A stretch of DNA of 64,000 bases from Streptosporangium subroseum. Lineage in GTDB: Bacteria; Actinomycetota; Actinomycetes; Streptosporangiales; Streptosporangiaceae. A program made the translations under genes and the position numbers. Positions within the stretch are counted from its first letter, which is position 1. The number at the start of each line of letters is the position of its first letter. The stretch covers positions 28,312 to 92,311 of the forward strand of contig NZ_FZOD01000038.1 in assembly GCF_900188345.1 (NCBI RefSeq), written 5' to 3'. A model generated the notes under the pieces. The model had not been told where the DNA came from, searched no databases, and saw only the letters and a list, made by a program, of their open reading frames with translations. This document shows positions 57,923 to 64,000 of this stretch, piece after piece.

Positions 57923-57997
57923 GCCCCCTTAGCTCAGGGGATAGAGCACCGGCCTCCGGAGCCGGGAGCGCAAGTTCGAATCTTGCAGGGGGCACCA
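57923..57997 (+). tRNA. tRNA-Arg (anticodon CCG)
   Basis: All arms fold. Acceptor GCCCCCT pairs with AGGGGGC, the D stem is GCTC/GAGC, the anticodon stem is CCGGC/GCCGG with loop CTCCGGA (anticodon CCG), and the T arm is GCAAG-TTCGAAT-CTTGC. The 3' CCA is encoded. A strong hairpin follows 25 bases later. tRNA genes are common integration sites, and the accessory zone begins right after it. Confidence 0.97.
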
Positions 57998-58021
57998 ACG
58001 CTTCACCAGGGAAAACCTGGC

Positions 58022-58047
58022 AACGACCTGCGGAAACGCAGGTCGTT
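58022..58047 (+). terminator. Terminator after tRNA-Arg
   Basis: AACGACCTGCG and CGCAGGTCGTT (11 bp, perfect) with a GAAA tetraloop, followed by TTGCGTT. Confidence 0.85.
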
Positions 58048-58264
58048 TTGCGTTCCGGGGTGTGTCACCGGTTGTAGCCGTGTGCCACTGGGGTATCGAT
58101 CTTGATAGTGCTGGACGCGAGCCTCAAGTGATCTCACGATCTTTTGGTCGAGCTTCCACGCGCGTCACCCTCAGCCCCGTAACGTGGGCTCGAGGGATTT
58201 GGGATGCCAGCCGTCCTTCGTCGTGGACGCTATCGTACGAAGTCGAAGGGGAGAGGTGTCGCAG

Positions 58265-58549
58265 ATGAGTGCTCAGCCCATACACCCGCACGAGATCAGG
58301 GTTCCGCACACCATCGGCGGGATCTCGGACGCCTTGCGGGGCGGACGTCGGGCGCAGTTCTTCGCCGAACTGCTGGAGGCACAGCAAGGCGAGGAGTTGG
58401 ACGGCGTCCTCGCTGCCTGGTGGGGTCGTGCGATGCTCGACACCGACCCTGACCGTGATCGAATTCACGCGGCCGCCGAGGCTGGAACTCTCCCCACGAC
58501 GACCATGGACGAGATCTTTCACCGTCGACAGAAGAACAACACGCAGTGA
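58265..58549 (+). CDS. Antitoxin-like small protein
   Basis: 94 residues: MSAQPIHPHEIRVPHTIGGI, then helical sequence (LRGGRRAQFFAELLEAQQGE) and an acidic tail ending in MDEIFHRRQKNN. It overlaps the next gene by 4 bp (GTGA). The size, order and coupling match antitoxin-toxin pairs in which the second protein is ParE-like. GAGAGG lies 8 bases before ATG 58265. No DNA-binding motif is obvious. GC is below that of the neighbouring NlpC gene. Confidence 0.6.
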   Translation: MSAQPIHPHEIRVPHTIGGISDALRGGRRAQFFAELLEAQQGEELDGVLAAWWGRAMLDTDPDRDRIHAAAEAGTLPTTTMDEIFHRRQKNNTQ

Positions 58550-58818
58550 GCGATGAAGAGGCCGGCCTCTGGCCGGTTGTCCCATCGGAAATTGTGAGCG
58601 ACACTCTTGCCGATCCGAAAGCCTCTCCCGAGGTCTTCTCCGCTGTGGCTGCGCTCACGGTAGAAATCTGCGAAAACCCCTGGTTGGTGGGAAGCGACCA
58701 TCTGGGTGAAGATCCGGACTGGCGGGAAATTATCATCCCCAAGGGGTACGGCATCGCTGAGTACCGGATCAATCGAGCCGACCACAATGTAATCCTGACG
58801 AGGATCGTGCTTTTCTAG
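58546..58818 (+). CDS. ParE/RelE-like small protein, candidate toxin
   Basis: 90 residues. The second half (WREIIIPKGYGIAEYRINRA, DHNVILTRIVLF) has the three-strand core that ends ParE/RelE folds. The first half is helical (PEVFSAVAALTVEICENPWL). GTG 58546 overlaps the upstream gene by 4 bp. I call it a toxin from size, strand pattern and pairing; sequence similarity is too weak for certainty. Confidence 0.55.
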   Translation: MSDEEAGLWPVVPSEIVSDTLADPKASPEVFSAVAALTVEICENPWLVGSDHLGEDPDWREIIIPKGYGIAEYRINRADHNVILTRIVLF

Positions 58819-58977
58819 CAACCCTCATGTTGCGCGTAACCGGCACTCTTGCCACGTCTACGTGGCGTGGAAGCAGGGCTGCCTTGAATACGGAACGCGC
58901 CGGATACCGTATGTGCCAGAAAAGATTATCTCGCTCTGACCTGCGAGAAAGGACCATCAACCCAAGATAACGATCGA

Positions 58978-59193
58978 TCAGGACCGGGTTCGCCCTTGGG
59001 TACGGAGATCGGGCGCGGAATCGGTGTGAATACGGTACGGGGCCGCGAGGTGGTCCTGGAACTCAGCGTGCCGGAACTGGTACACAGGGCCTACGCTGCG
59101 AAGCAGACCGAGCCTGTGCGCGTCATCGAGAAACGGCATGAGCCGGATGGGCAAATTGCGGTGGCAAGCCTCGTAGGCCACCACGGCCAGCCC
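58978..59193 (-). pseudogene. C-terminal remnant of a NACHT-type NTPase
   Basis: The minus-strand frame reads GLAVVAYEACHRNLPIRLMP, then FLDDAHRLGLLRSVGPVYQF and RHAEFQDHLAAPY before a stop at 58978. The FLDDAHRLGLLR-x-VGxVYQFRHAxxQDHLA phrase is typical of the end of large actinobacterial NACHT/STAND NTPases. Upstream of residue G at 59193 the sequence changes abruptly to antisense transposase. The remaining 700 or more residues are gone, so it is a stump. Such NTPases are often linked to phage defence or signalling. Confidence 0.65.
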
Positions 59194-59602
59194 GCAGTTG
59201 ATCCCCGTGCTGGAGAAGATACGGGTCCGCGGGCCGGTCGGCCGTCCCCGCACCCGACCCGATGCGGTCGCCGGAGACAAGGCCTACTCCTCCCGCGGAA
59301 ACCGCACCTACCTGCGGGAACGCCACATCAAGGTGGTCATCCCGGAGAAGAGGGACCAGGCTGCCCACCGGAAGAACAAGGGCAGCAGGGGAGGCCGGCC
59401 CGTCAGTCACGACGCCGATCTGTACAAGGAGCGCAACACCGTCGAACGGCTGATCAACAAGCTCAAGGCCTGGCGGGGCATCGCCACTCGCTATGACAAA
59501 ACCCCCGCGAGCTACCTCGCCGGCCTCCACCTTCGCGCCGCGATGATCTGGATCAAAGACCTCACCCGGACCACCCATTGATCACAACCCAATACGCGCC
59601 CT
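59194..59602 (+). mobile_element. IS5-family insertion sequence remnant (3' part)
   Basis: An open frame of about 128 residues (to the stop at 59581) encodes the transposase C-terminus: RGPVGRPRTRPDAVAGDKAY, SSRGNRTYLRERHIKVVIPE, then DADLYKERNTVERLINKLKA and WRGIATRYDKTPASYLAGLH. The GDKAYSSRGNR block holds the second catalytic Asp and the KERNTVERLINKLK block the final Glu of the DDE domain. The N-terminal half and left end are missing. CAATACGCGCCCTAA near 59590-59605 may be the right terminal repeat. Confidence 0.75.
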
Positions 59603-59657
59603 AAGCGCGGTCCGGAACAGGTGAACGACCCACGAATGGTATGGGGTATATTGTGAG

Positions 59658-59770
59658 CGTTTGCGAAGGGGAGTAGCCCTGTAAATCGGTCGTCGACATG
59701 CTGGAGCTCCGGTGAGTTCCCGGTGGCCGAATCTGCCGGCTGAGGCAGGTGGGCGAGACCTTCGATCCCT
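59658..59770 (+). promoter_or_regulatory. yybP-ykoY (manganese) riboswitch
   Basis: Both conserved internal-loop signatures are present: AAGGGGAGTAGC at 59666-59677 and GGCGAGACCTT at 59752-59762. CGAAGG (59664-59669) pairs with CCTTCG (59759-59764) to close P1. GTCGTCGACATG and a GGCAGG element lie between, as in the family consensus. Downstream is a cation exchanger gene. Mn2+ binding is expected to switch on the exporter. A TATATT box at 59647-59652 could be the promoter -10. Confidence 0.85.
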
Positions 59771-59875
59771 TGTCGGTGACGCATATGCGCATCGTGGGGG
59801 TCGAGGTCGCCCGGGCTCCCAATTCGCCCCATATCCTCGCCCCCCGCCGTGCGGGAGAGCTTGAGGACAGCGCAC

Positions 59876-60958
59876 ATGTGGCATTTCGCGCTACTCATCG
59901 CATGCGCGGTGATCATCTATCTGTCGTGTGAGTGGTTCGTCAACGCGGTCGAATGGCTGGGCCAGCGGCTCAACGTCGGCAAGATGGCGGTGGGTACCAT
60001 CCTGGCCGCCTTCGGCACCGCGCTGCCGGAATCGGTGGTGACGCTGATCGCCGTCACCACCGGCACCACGCCCGAGGCCAAGGACATCGGGGTCGGCGCC
60101 GCGATGGGTGGCCCGCTCGCGCTGGCCACGGTCGCCTACGGCACGACCGGCGTCGCCCTGCTGCTCAAGCGCCGCCAGCGTCGCAACACGCACCTTTCCG
60201 CGGTCGGCGCGGCCGAAGGCCGCGCAGCCGCGGATGCTGCGGGCGGCGGCGATGGGGAGATACTGGCCGATCCGGTCGAGGCCGCCCGGCTGGCCAAGGA
60301 CCAGCGGTGGTTCCTGGCGGTGTTCGTGTTCAAGGTCGTCCTCGGGCTGGTGGCCTTCGCCATCAAGCCCTGGCTGGGCCTGGTGTTCTTCGCCACCTAC
60401 GCCGTCTACTTCTGGCGCGAGATGCGCGGCGGCGACACCGGCGGCAGCGGTGCTCACGAGGATGAAGATGAGCTGGAGCCGTTGAAGTTGCAGCCCAAGG
60501 CGGCCTCCCCGGCTACCTGGGCGGTGCTGGTCCAGACACTGGCCGCGCTCGTGGTCATCTTCTTCGCCTCCCAGACGTTCGTGTCCCAGCTGGACGCGAT
60601 CGGCCCGATGATCGGTTTGTCCGCCGCCGTCACCGCGCTGCTGCTGTCCCCGGTCGCCACCGAGCTGCCCGAGATCATGAACGCGATCATCTGGGTGCGC
60701 CAGGGCAAGACCAAGCTGGCGCTGGCCAACATCTCCGGCGCGATGATGATCCAGGCCACCGTGCCCAGCGCTCTGGGCCTGCTGTTCACTACCTGGAAGT
60801 TCGACGCCGCCCTGATCTGGGCCGGTGCGATGACCATGGTCGCCATCGTGTACCTGCTGTTCACCATCCGCTCGCACAAGCTCACACCGGCCCGTATGGC
60901 CTGGGCCGGGGTCTTCTATCTCGTCTTCGCCATCGGGCTCATCCCGATCCTGACCTGA
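59876..60958 (+). CDS. Sodium/calcium-exchanger family (CaCA) cation antiporter
   Basis: 360 residues, 10-11 spans, split into two repeats by a cytoplasmic loop. Alpha-repeat 1: GKMAVGTILAAFGTALPESV, then VGAAMGGPLALATVAYG. Alpha-repeat 2: LLLSPVATELPEIMNAIIWV, then LALANISGAMMIQATVPSAL. The conserved Glu in LPES and LPEI are the ion-binding residues. The loop has an acidic HEDEDELEPL patch. ATG 59876 follows GAGGA. A manganese riboswitch in the leader suggests that Mn2+ is exported. Confidence 0.92.
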   Translation: MWHFALLIACAVIIYLSCEWFVNAVEWLGQRLNVGKMAVGTILAAFGTALPESVVTLIAVTTGTTPEAKDIGVGAAMGGPLALATVAYGTTGVALLLKRRQRRNTHLSAVGAAEGRAAADAAGGGDGEILADPVEAARLAKDQRWFLAVFVFKVVLGLVAFAIKPWLGLVFFATYAVYFWREMRGGDTGGSGAHEDEDELEPLKLQPKAASPATWAVLVQTLAALVVIFFASQTFVSQLDAIGPMIGLSAAVTALLLSPVATELPEIMNAIIWVRQGKTKLALANISGAMMIQATVPSALGLLFTTWKFDAALIWAGAMTMVAIVYLLFTIRSHKLTPARMAWAGVFYLVFAIGLIPILT

Positions 60959-61060
60959 CCATGCGCAGCCCGCACCGTCGCGTCGGCCACAGGCCAGCCG
61001 GTATGGATCACAGCGCGCCATTGGTGCACCTCGCCCCCACCCCAACGAAAGCAGCCCGAC

Positions 61061-61213
61061 ATGACGATCATCGATCGCGCCCGCGCCTTCCTGCGCAGCC
61101 CCAAGGGACAACGGCTTACTCAGCAGGCCCGCGAGCAGCTGAGCAAGCGCTGGTCATCCCTTCGCGGTGGGTCCCTCCCGCATGGCGTGCGGGGGTGGCA
61201 TGGGGCGTTCTGA
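61061..61213 (+). pseudogene. Small protein, probably 3'-truncated
   Basis: The frame encodes MTIIDRARAFLRSPKGQRLT, then QQAREQLSKRWSSLRGGSL and runs to a stop at 61211. The first 30 residues look like small basic helical proteins that are common in actinobacteria, but the last 20 residues (SLPHGVRGWHGAF) look random. The 3' end was likely replaced during rearrangement. Confidence 0.45.
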
Positions 61214-61357
61214 TCCGGGCACTTTCCGAGGGCGGGGACATCCTGTCCCTGGCCCGGTCGTGTTGGCGATGTCAACAGAATGAGTTGCTCCCTCCGCCGA
61301 AGATCGCAAAGGGTACTCGCTAGAAAGTACCCTTCCCCCGGGGAGTTGCCTCCCTCT
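61214..61357. other. Rearranged spacer with hairpin
   Basis: No gene. GGGTACT and AGTACCC (61311-61332) form a hairpin followed by TTCCCCC. The segment lies between the truncated small gene and the left inverted repeat. Confidence 0.45.
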
Positions 61358-61494
61358 GGGGGTCCCGGTAGTAATCGCCGCAAAAGCAACGAAAATGCTG
61401 GTCAGAGCCTCGGCGAAGGGTCTTTCAGCGAACCTTGGAAGGGCCCCTGACCTGCATATCCGTTGGAAATTTCGCCGATCCTACTGGAACCCCA
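61358..61494 (+). repeat. Inverted-repeat copy A (about 137 bp)
   Basis: It begins GGGGGTCCCGGTAGTAATCG and contains CTGCATATCCGTTGGAAATT. The reverse complement of 63412-63549 matches it along its length at roughly nine positions in ten. The LytR-like fragment starts exactly where it ends. Confidence 0.85.
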
Positions 61495-61741
61495 GCACCT
61501 GGCGGGCCAGTCGCCGCACCTGGGCATGATCAACGAGTCGTTCCACTCCGGCGGCATCGGCTGCACTTGGAAGACCGTCGAGACCCTGACCGGGATCCGC
61601 ATCGACCACTTCGTAAAGGTCGACTTCACCGGTTTCAAGGGCATGGTCAACGCGGTCGGCGGCGTGGACGTGTGCGTCCCCCCGCCGATCAACGACACCA
61701 AGGCCCTGCTGCACCTGCCTGCCGGCTGGCGCTGCGGGTGA
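61495..61741 (+). pseudogene. Fragment of a LytR-CpsA-Psr (LCP) family protein
   Basis: The frame reads PQHLAGQSPHLGMINESFHS, then GGIGCTWKTVETLTGIRIDH and FVKVDFTGFKGMVNAVGGVD, followed by VCVPPPIND, which is the core of an LCP phosphotransferase domain (transfer of wall polymers to peptidoglycan). There is no N-terminal anchor, no proper start, and the frame stops at 61741 soon after running into unrelated sequence. Only about a quarter of a normal gene is left. Confidence 0.75.
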
Positions 61742-61953
61742 TGGACGTGGTGTCGGGCTCCCCCGCGGCACGGGCCGAGCTGCGGCCTGGCGACCTGGTG
61801 TTGAGCGCCGGACACAGCCCCGTGGGCGACGCGCAGAGCCTTCAGCGGCTGATGTTCGCCGAGGCGATCGGGCGGCCGTTGCCGATCACGGTGTTCCGCA
61901 ACGGCGCGCTCGTGGACGTCATCGCCGAGCCGATGGAGCTGGAGACGGTCTGA
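61730..61953 (+). pseudogene. PDZ-domain fragment of an HtrA-like serine protease
   Basis: In the neighbouring frame the sequence LALRVMDVVSGSPAARAELR, then PGDLVLSAGHSPVGDAQSLQ and RPLPITVFRNGALVDVIAEP is a complete C-terminal PDZ domain of a trypsin-like (S1C) protease. The protease domain is missing and the fragment is joined out of frame to the LCP fragment. It overlaps the 3' end of the glycosyltransferase on the opposite strand. Confidence 0.75.
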
Positions 61954-63290
61954 CGGCCGGAGACGGCTCCCCCGTAGGAGCCCGGTACCGCGGGCGCTGG
62001 CTCCCCCGTAGGAGCCGGTACGGCGGGCGCCGGCTTGACGTAGGTGCCGTTGCGGCGGGCCAGCAGCTCCTCCAGAAGGGCGTCCCACTTAGCGCCGACG
62101 GACTCCACGTCGTAGGTGGCGGCGGTCGCCAGAGCGCCCTCGGCCAGCCGGTGACGCAGCTCCTCGTCCTCGATGACGCGGATGAGGGCGGCGGCGAGGT
62201 TGGCGTTGGTGCGCGGCTTGACCAGCAGCCCGTCGACCTCGTCGGTGATCATCTCCTTGGGGCCGTGCGGGCTGTTGAAGCTGACGATCGCCAGCCCCTT
62301 GGCCATCGCCTCCAGGATCGTCATGGGAAAGCCCTCGTGGCGGGAGCTGAGCGCGAAGATCGAGGCCTTCTCCAGCTCGGCGCCGACGTCGGTGGTGGGA
62401 CCCGGCAGTTCGATCTTGCCCTGTAGCCCCGCCTCGGCGACCTGGGCGCGCAGGTTGTCCTCCTGCGGCCCCGCGCCGAAGATGCGCAGGGTCCAGTCGG
62501 GATGGGCGGCGGCCACGGTCTCCCACGCGGTGATCAGGCGGTGGAAGCCCTTGAGTTTGGTCATGCGGCCGACGGCGATCACGACCTTGTTCTCCAGCTT
62601 GGAGATCTCGCCGGTCATGGGCGGCACGGCGTTGGGGATCCTGGCCAGCTTCCTGGGCTTGCGCCGCAGCGTCTCGCGGTAGTCGCGCAGGTCGGCCTTG
62701 GTGAGGGTGACCAGCGCGTCGAAGTTGCGGTAGCGACGCTTGATGAGCTCCTTCACCTCCTGCGGCTGTCCCTGCAGGGCCACGTGCTCCTGGCCGATGG
62801 TGATGACGCTCGGCGGGGCCAGCTGGGCCAGGGCCAGGTTGAGCCCAGGCCTGGTGGCCATGATGACGCCGGTGTCGACCGAGCGGATCCATCGGGCCAG
62901 CTGCAGGTCGGTCCACACGTTGAAGCGGTGGTAGGCGGCCTCCTGCGGCGGGATGAGCTTGCTCGGCATCTTCGACAGCCGGCCGCGCAGGCCGGTCCGC
63001 GGGACCAGCCTGTCGTCGAGGAAGCGGAACTTCACCCTCGGGTCGACGGGGAAGAACGGCTCCTCCGCCTCCTTGAGGATGGAGACGATCTCCACATCGT
63101 GCCCGGCCGAGGCCAGGTAGCCGGCCAGGTTGAAGACCGTTCTGATGGTGCCGCCCATGCCGTACGCGTGCAGGAGCAGGATCTTGATCTGGTGCGTGGA
63201 CGGGGGTGGCGCGGCCCGTTCGCGCCTTCGGTTGCTGGCCTCGAACAGCCGGTAAATGGCCGCCTTGCCCTTGCCTGCCAGTGCACGCAC
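61842..63290 (-). CDS. GT4-type glycosyltransferase with acquired C-terminus
   Basis: 482 residues. A GT-B fold is clear: N-terminal IKILLLHAYGMGGTIRTVFN, and C-terminal VVIAVGRMTKLKGFHRLITA, IFALSSRHEGFPMTILEAMA with the E-x7-E nucleotide-sugar motif, then KGLAIVSFNSPHGPKEMI. Retaining transfer of a sugar to a lipid or wall acceptor is likely. GTG 63290 is used. The last 36 or so residues (TVSSSIGSAMTSTSAPLRNT and onward) are antisense to the PDZ fragment, so the native stop has been lost. The upstream region is inverted-repeat copy B. Confidence 0.85.
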   Translation of the reverse strand: MRALAGKGKAAIYRLFEASNRRRERAAPPPSTHQIKILLLHAYGMGGTIRTVFNLAGYLASAGHDVEIVSILKEAEEPFFPVDPRVKFRFLDDRLVPRTGLRGRLSKMPSKLIPPQEAAYHRFNVWTDLQLARWIRSVDTGVIMATRPGLNLALAQLAPPSVITIGQEHVALQGQPQEVKELIKRRYRNFDALVTLTKADLRDYRETLRRKPRKLARIPNAVPPMTGEISKLENKVVIAVGRMTKLKGFHRLITAWETVAAAHPDWTLRIFGAGPQEDNLRAQVAEAGLQGKIELPGPTTDVGAELEKASIFALSSRHEGFPMTILEAMAKGLAIVSFNSPHGPKEMITDEVDGLLVKPRTNANLAAALIRVIEDEELRHRLAEGALATAATYDVESVGAKWDALLEELLARRNGTYVKPAPAVPAPTGEPAPAVPGSYGGAVSGRQTVSSSIGSAMTSTSAPLRNTVIGNGRPIASANISR

Positions 63291-63411
63291 CTGTAGGGGT
63301 CCCCTTCTCGTCTGCTTCCGGGCTCACGCGCTTGCCTGTCCCCGTGGCGCATTTCCCCGCTTTCGCCCTTTAGACGCTCCAATGAGGCAGAAGGTTGCAA
63401 AAGACGCTTAA
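63291..63411. other. Leader of the glycosyltransferase
   Basis: 121 bp between the gene start and repeat copy B. It contains GAAGGGGACCCCTACAG just before the GTG start, which may be its ribosome site. No other feature is seen. Confidence 0.4.
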
Positions 63412-63549
63412 GGGGATTCCAGTGGTATCGGCGAAATTTCCAACGGATATGCAGGTCAGGGACCCTTTCAAGGTTCACTCTGAAAGACCCTTCGCCGAGG
63501 CTCTCACCAGTATTTCCGTGTTTTTGCGGCGATTACTACCGGGACCCCC
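63412..63549 (-). repeat. Inverted-repeat copy B (about 138 bp)
   Basis: Reverse complement of copy A at 61358-61494 with about 10% differences and a 2-3 base indel. Its outer edge is CGATTACTACCGGGACCCCC. The two copies enclose the LCP and PDZ fragments and the glycosyltransferase. Confidence 0.85.
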
Positions 63550-63592
63550 GCAGGGAATGCTCAAGGGTTGTTGATCGGCCCTCTTCCGCCGA

Positions 63593-63979
63593 TCAGCCGT
63601 GGTGGCCGCTGTTGTGGTGGCCGCTGTCGTCGCGGCCGCTCTTGAACTTGATGATCTTTCCGGTCTTCGTCGAGACGTAGACCTCGTACTCCCGTCCGCC
63701 CTTGCGCAGTTCGAACTTCCAGGTGCGGTAGCCGTGCTCCACCTCGCGCTCGACCTTGGTCACCCGCGCGCCGGGGACGCGCTTCTTGGCGATCTGCAGG
63801 GCCCTGCTGTAGGAGATGCTCGCCGCGCCGGCCGGCGCGGCGACGGCCGTGGCCGTGACGGTTCCGGCGGCGGAGGTGATGGTGGCCGTCTGCTGCGCGG
63901 CGAGGGCGATGCCGCCCGAGCCGGCCAGGAGGGCGGCGGTTCCGAGGGTCGCGATGGTCATTCTGGTGATCTGTTTCAT
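63593..63979 (-). CDS. Secreted PepSY-domain protein with His-rich tail
   Basis: 128 residues. Signal peptide: KQITRMTIATLGTAALLAGS, then GGIALAAQQ. The mature protein has one PepSY domain (ISYSRALQIAKKRVPGARVT, KVEREVEHGYRTWKFELRKG, REYEVYVSTKTGKIIKFK). The end DDSGHHNSGHHG has four histidines that could bind metal. PepSY domains are thought to inhibit proteases or act in envelope regulation. ATG 63979 lies close to the right edge, so its promoter is partly outside. Confidence 0.88.
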   Translation of the reverse strand: MKQITRMTIATLGTAALLAGSGGIALAAQQTATITSAAGTVTATAVAAPAGAASISYSRALQIAKKRVPGARVTKVEREVEHGYRTWKFELRKGGREYEVYVSTKTGKIIKFKSGRDDSGHHNSGHHG

Positions 63980-64000
63980 GGATCCAGGTTCGCCGCGATC

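Noticed and set aside
59194..59602. Complete insertion sequence
   Set aside because: Only the last third of an IS5-family transposase is present and no left terminal repeat or target duplication could be found, so it is recorded as a remnant.

Overview
The window is high-GC actinobacterial chromosome. GC-rich third codon positions, frequent GTG/TTG starts, many ATGA start/stop overlaps, a SURF1-like protein, DUF3817, tandem Ser/Thr kinases, LAL-type and HxlR regulators and a CCA-encoding tRNA-Arg fit a filamentous actinomycete. Streptosporangiaceae or a relative is the best guess, but it is an inference without database support. A few patches are visibly poorer in GC (about 3240-4900, 43600-44500, 58050-59000). 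They carry toxin-antitoxin genes or gene debris and look acquired.

Layout. 1-3132: sugar ABC permease (cut by the left edge) divergent from a LacI-type repressor and aldose 1-epimerase, with two copies of a palindromic operator. 3237-6295: two divergent three-gene toxin-antitoxin loci. The left one ends in a SecB-like chaperone, so it looks like a toxin-antitoxin-chaperone (TAC) module. The right one ends in a DUF6941-like protein. 6338-8950: LysE exporter, LysR regulator, cysteine-dioxygenase-like cupin. 8975-14149: four-gene operon of two membrane-anchored solute-binding/von Willebrand A proteins, a coiled-coil membrane protein and PspA. 14353-18797: M20 dipeptidase, class III aminotransferase, alanine dehydrogenase. 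18916-25227: Sel1-repeat protein, TauE/SafE-like transporter with a cupredoxin-like tail, SHOCT protein, Uma2-family protein, NarL-type two-component pair. 25387-30679: gamma-glutamyltranspeptidase, small membrane proteins, SURF1-like protein, DUF3817 protein, tandem HxlR regulator. 30663-37295: four consecutive kinase-family genes, two with intact catalytic motifs and two degenerate. 37767-43460: GNAT enzyme, OmpR-type regulator, and a histidine kinase fused to a large membrane domain. 43618-46422: a third toxin-antitoxin pair and a secreted GH8 enzyme. 46558-51041: D-amino-acid catabolic operon. 51337-57842: secreted protein, LysE exporter, LAL regulator, lone receiver, NlpC/P60 hydrolase.

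From the tRNA-Arg at 57923 to the right edge the region is a scarred accessory zone. It holds a fourth toxin-antitoxin-like pair, the C-terminal stump of a NACHT-type NTPase cut by an IS5-family transposase remnant, and a yybP-ykoY (manganese) riboswitch in front of a cation exchanger. It also holds LytR-CpsA-Psr and PDZ fragments joined end to end, and a glycosyltransferase whose C-terminus runs antisense into the PDZ fragment. The last part is enclosed by a pair of about 137-bp inverted repeats.

The strongest candidates for unusual biology are the TAC-like locus and its neighbour, the VWA/PspA envelope operon, the kinase/pseudokinase quartet, the histidine kinase-membrane fusion, and the inverted-repeat-bounded unit. 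Degenerate short-period repeats recur in spacers and protein linkers throughout. No CRISPR array, complete insertion sequence or prophage was seen.
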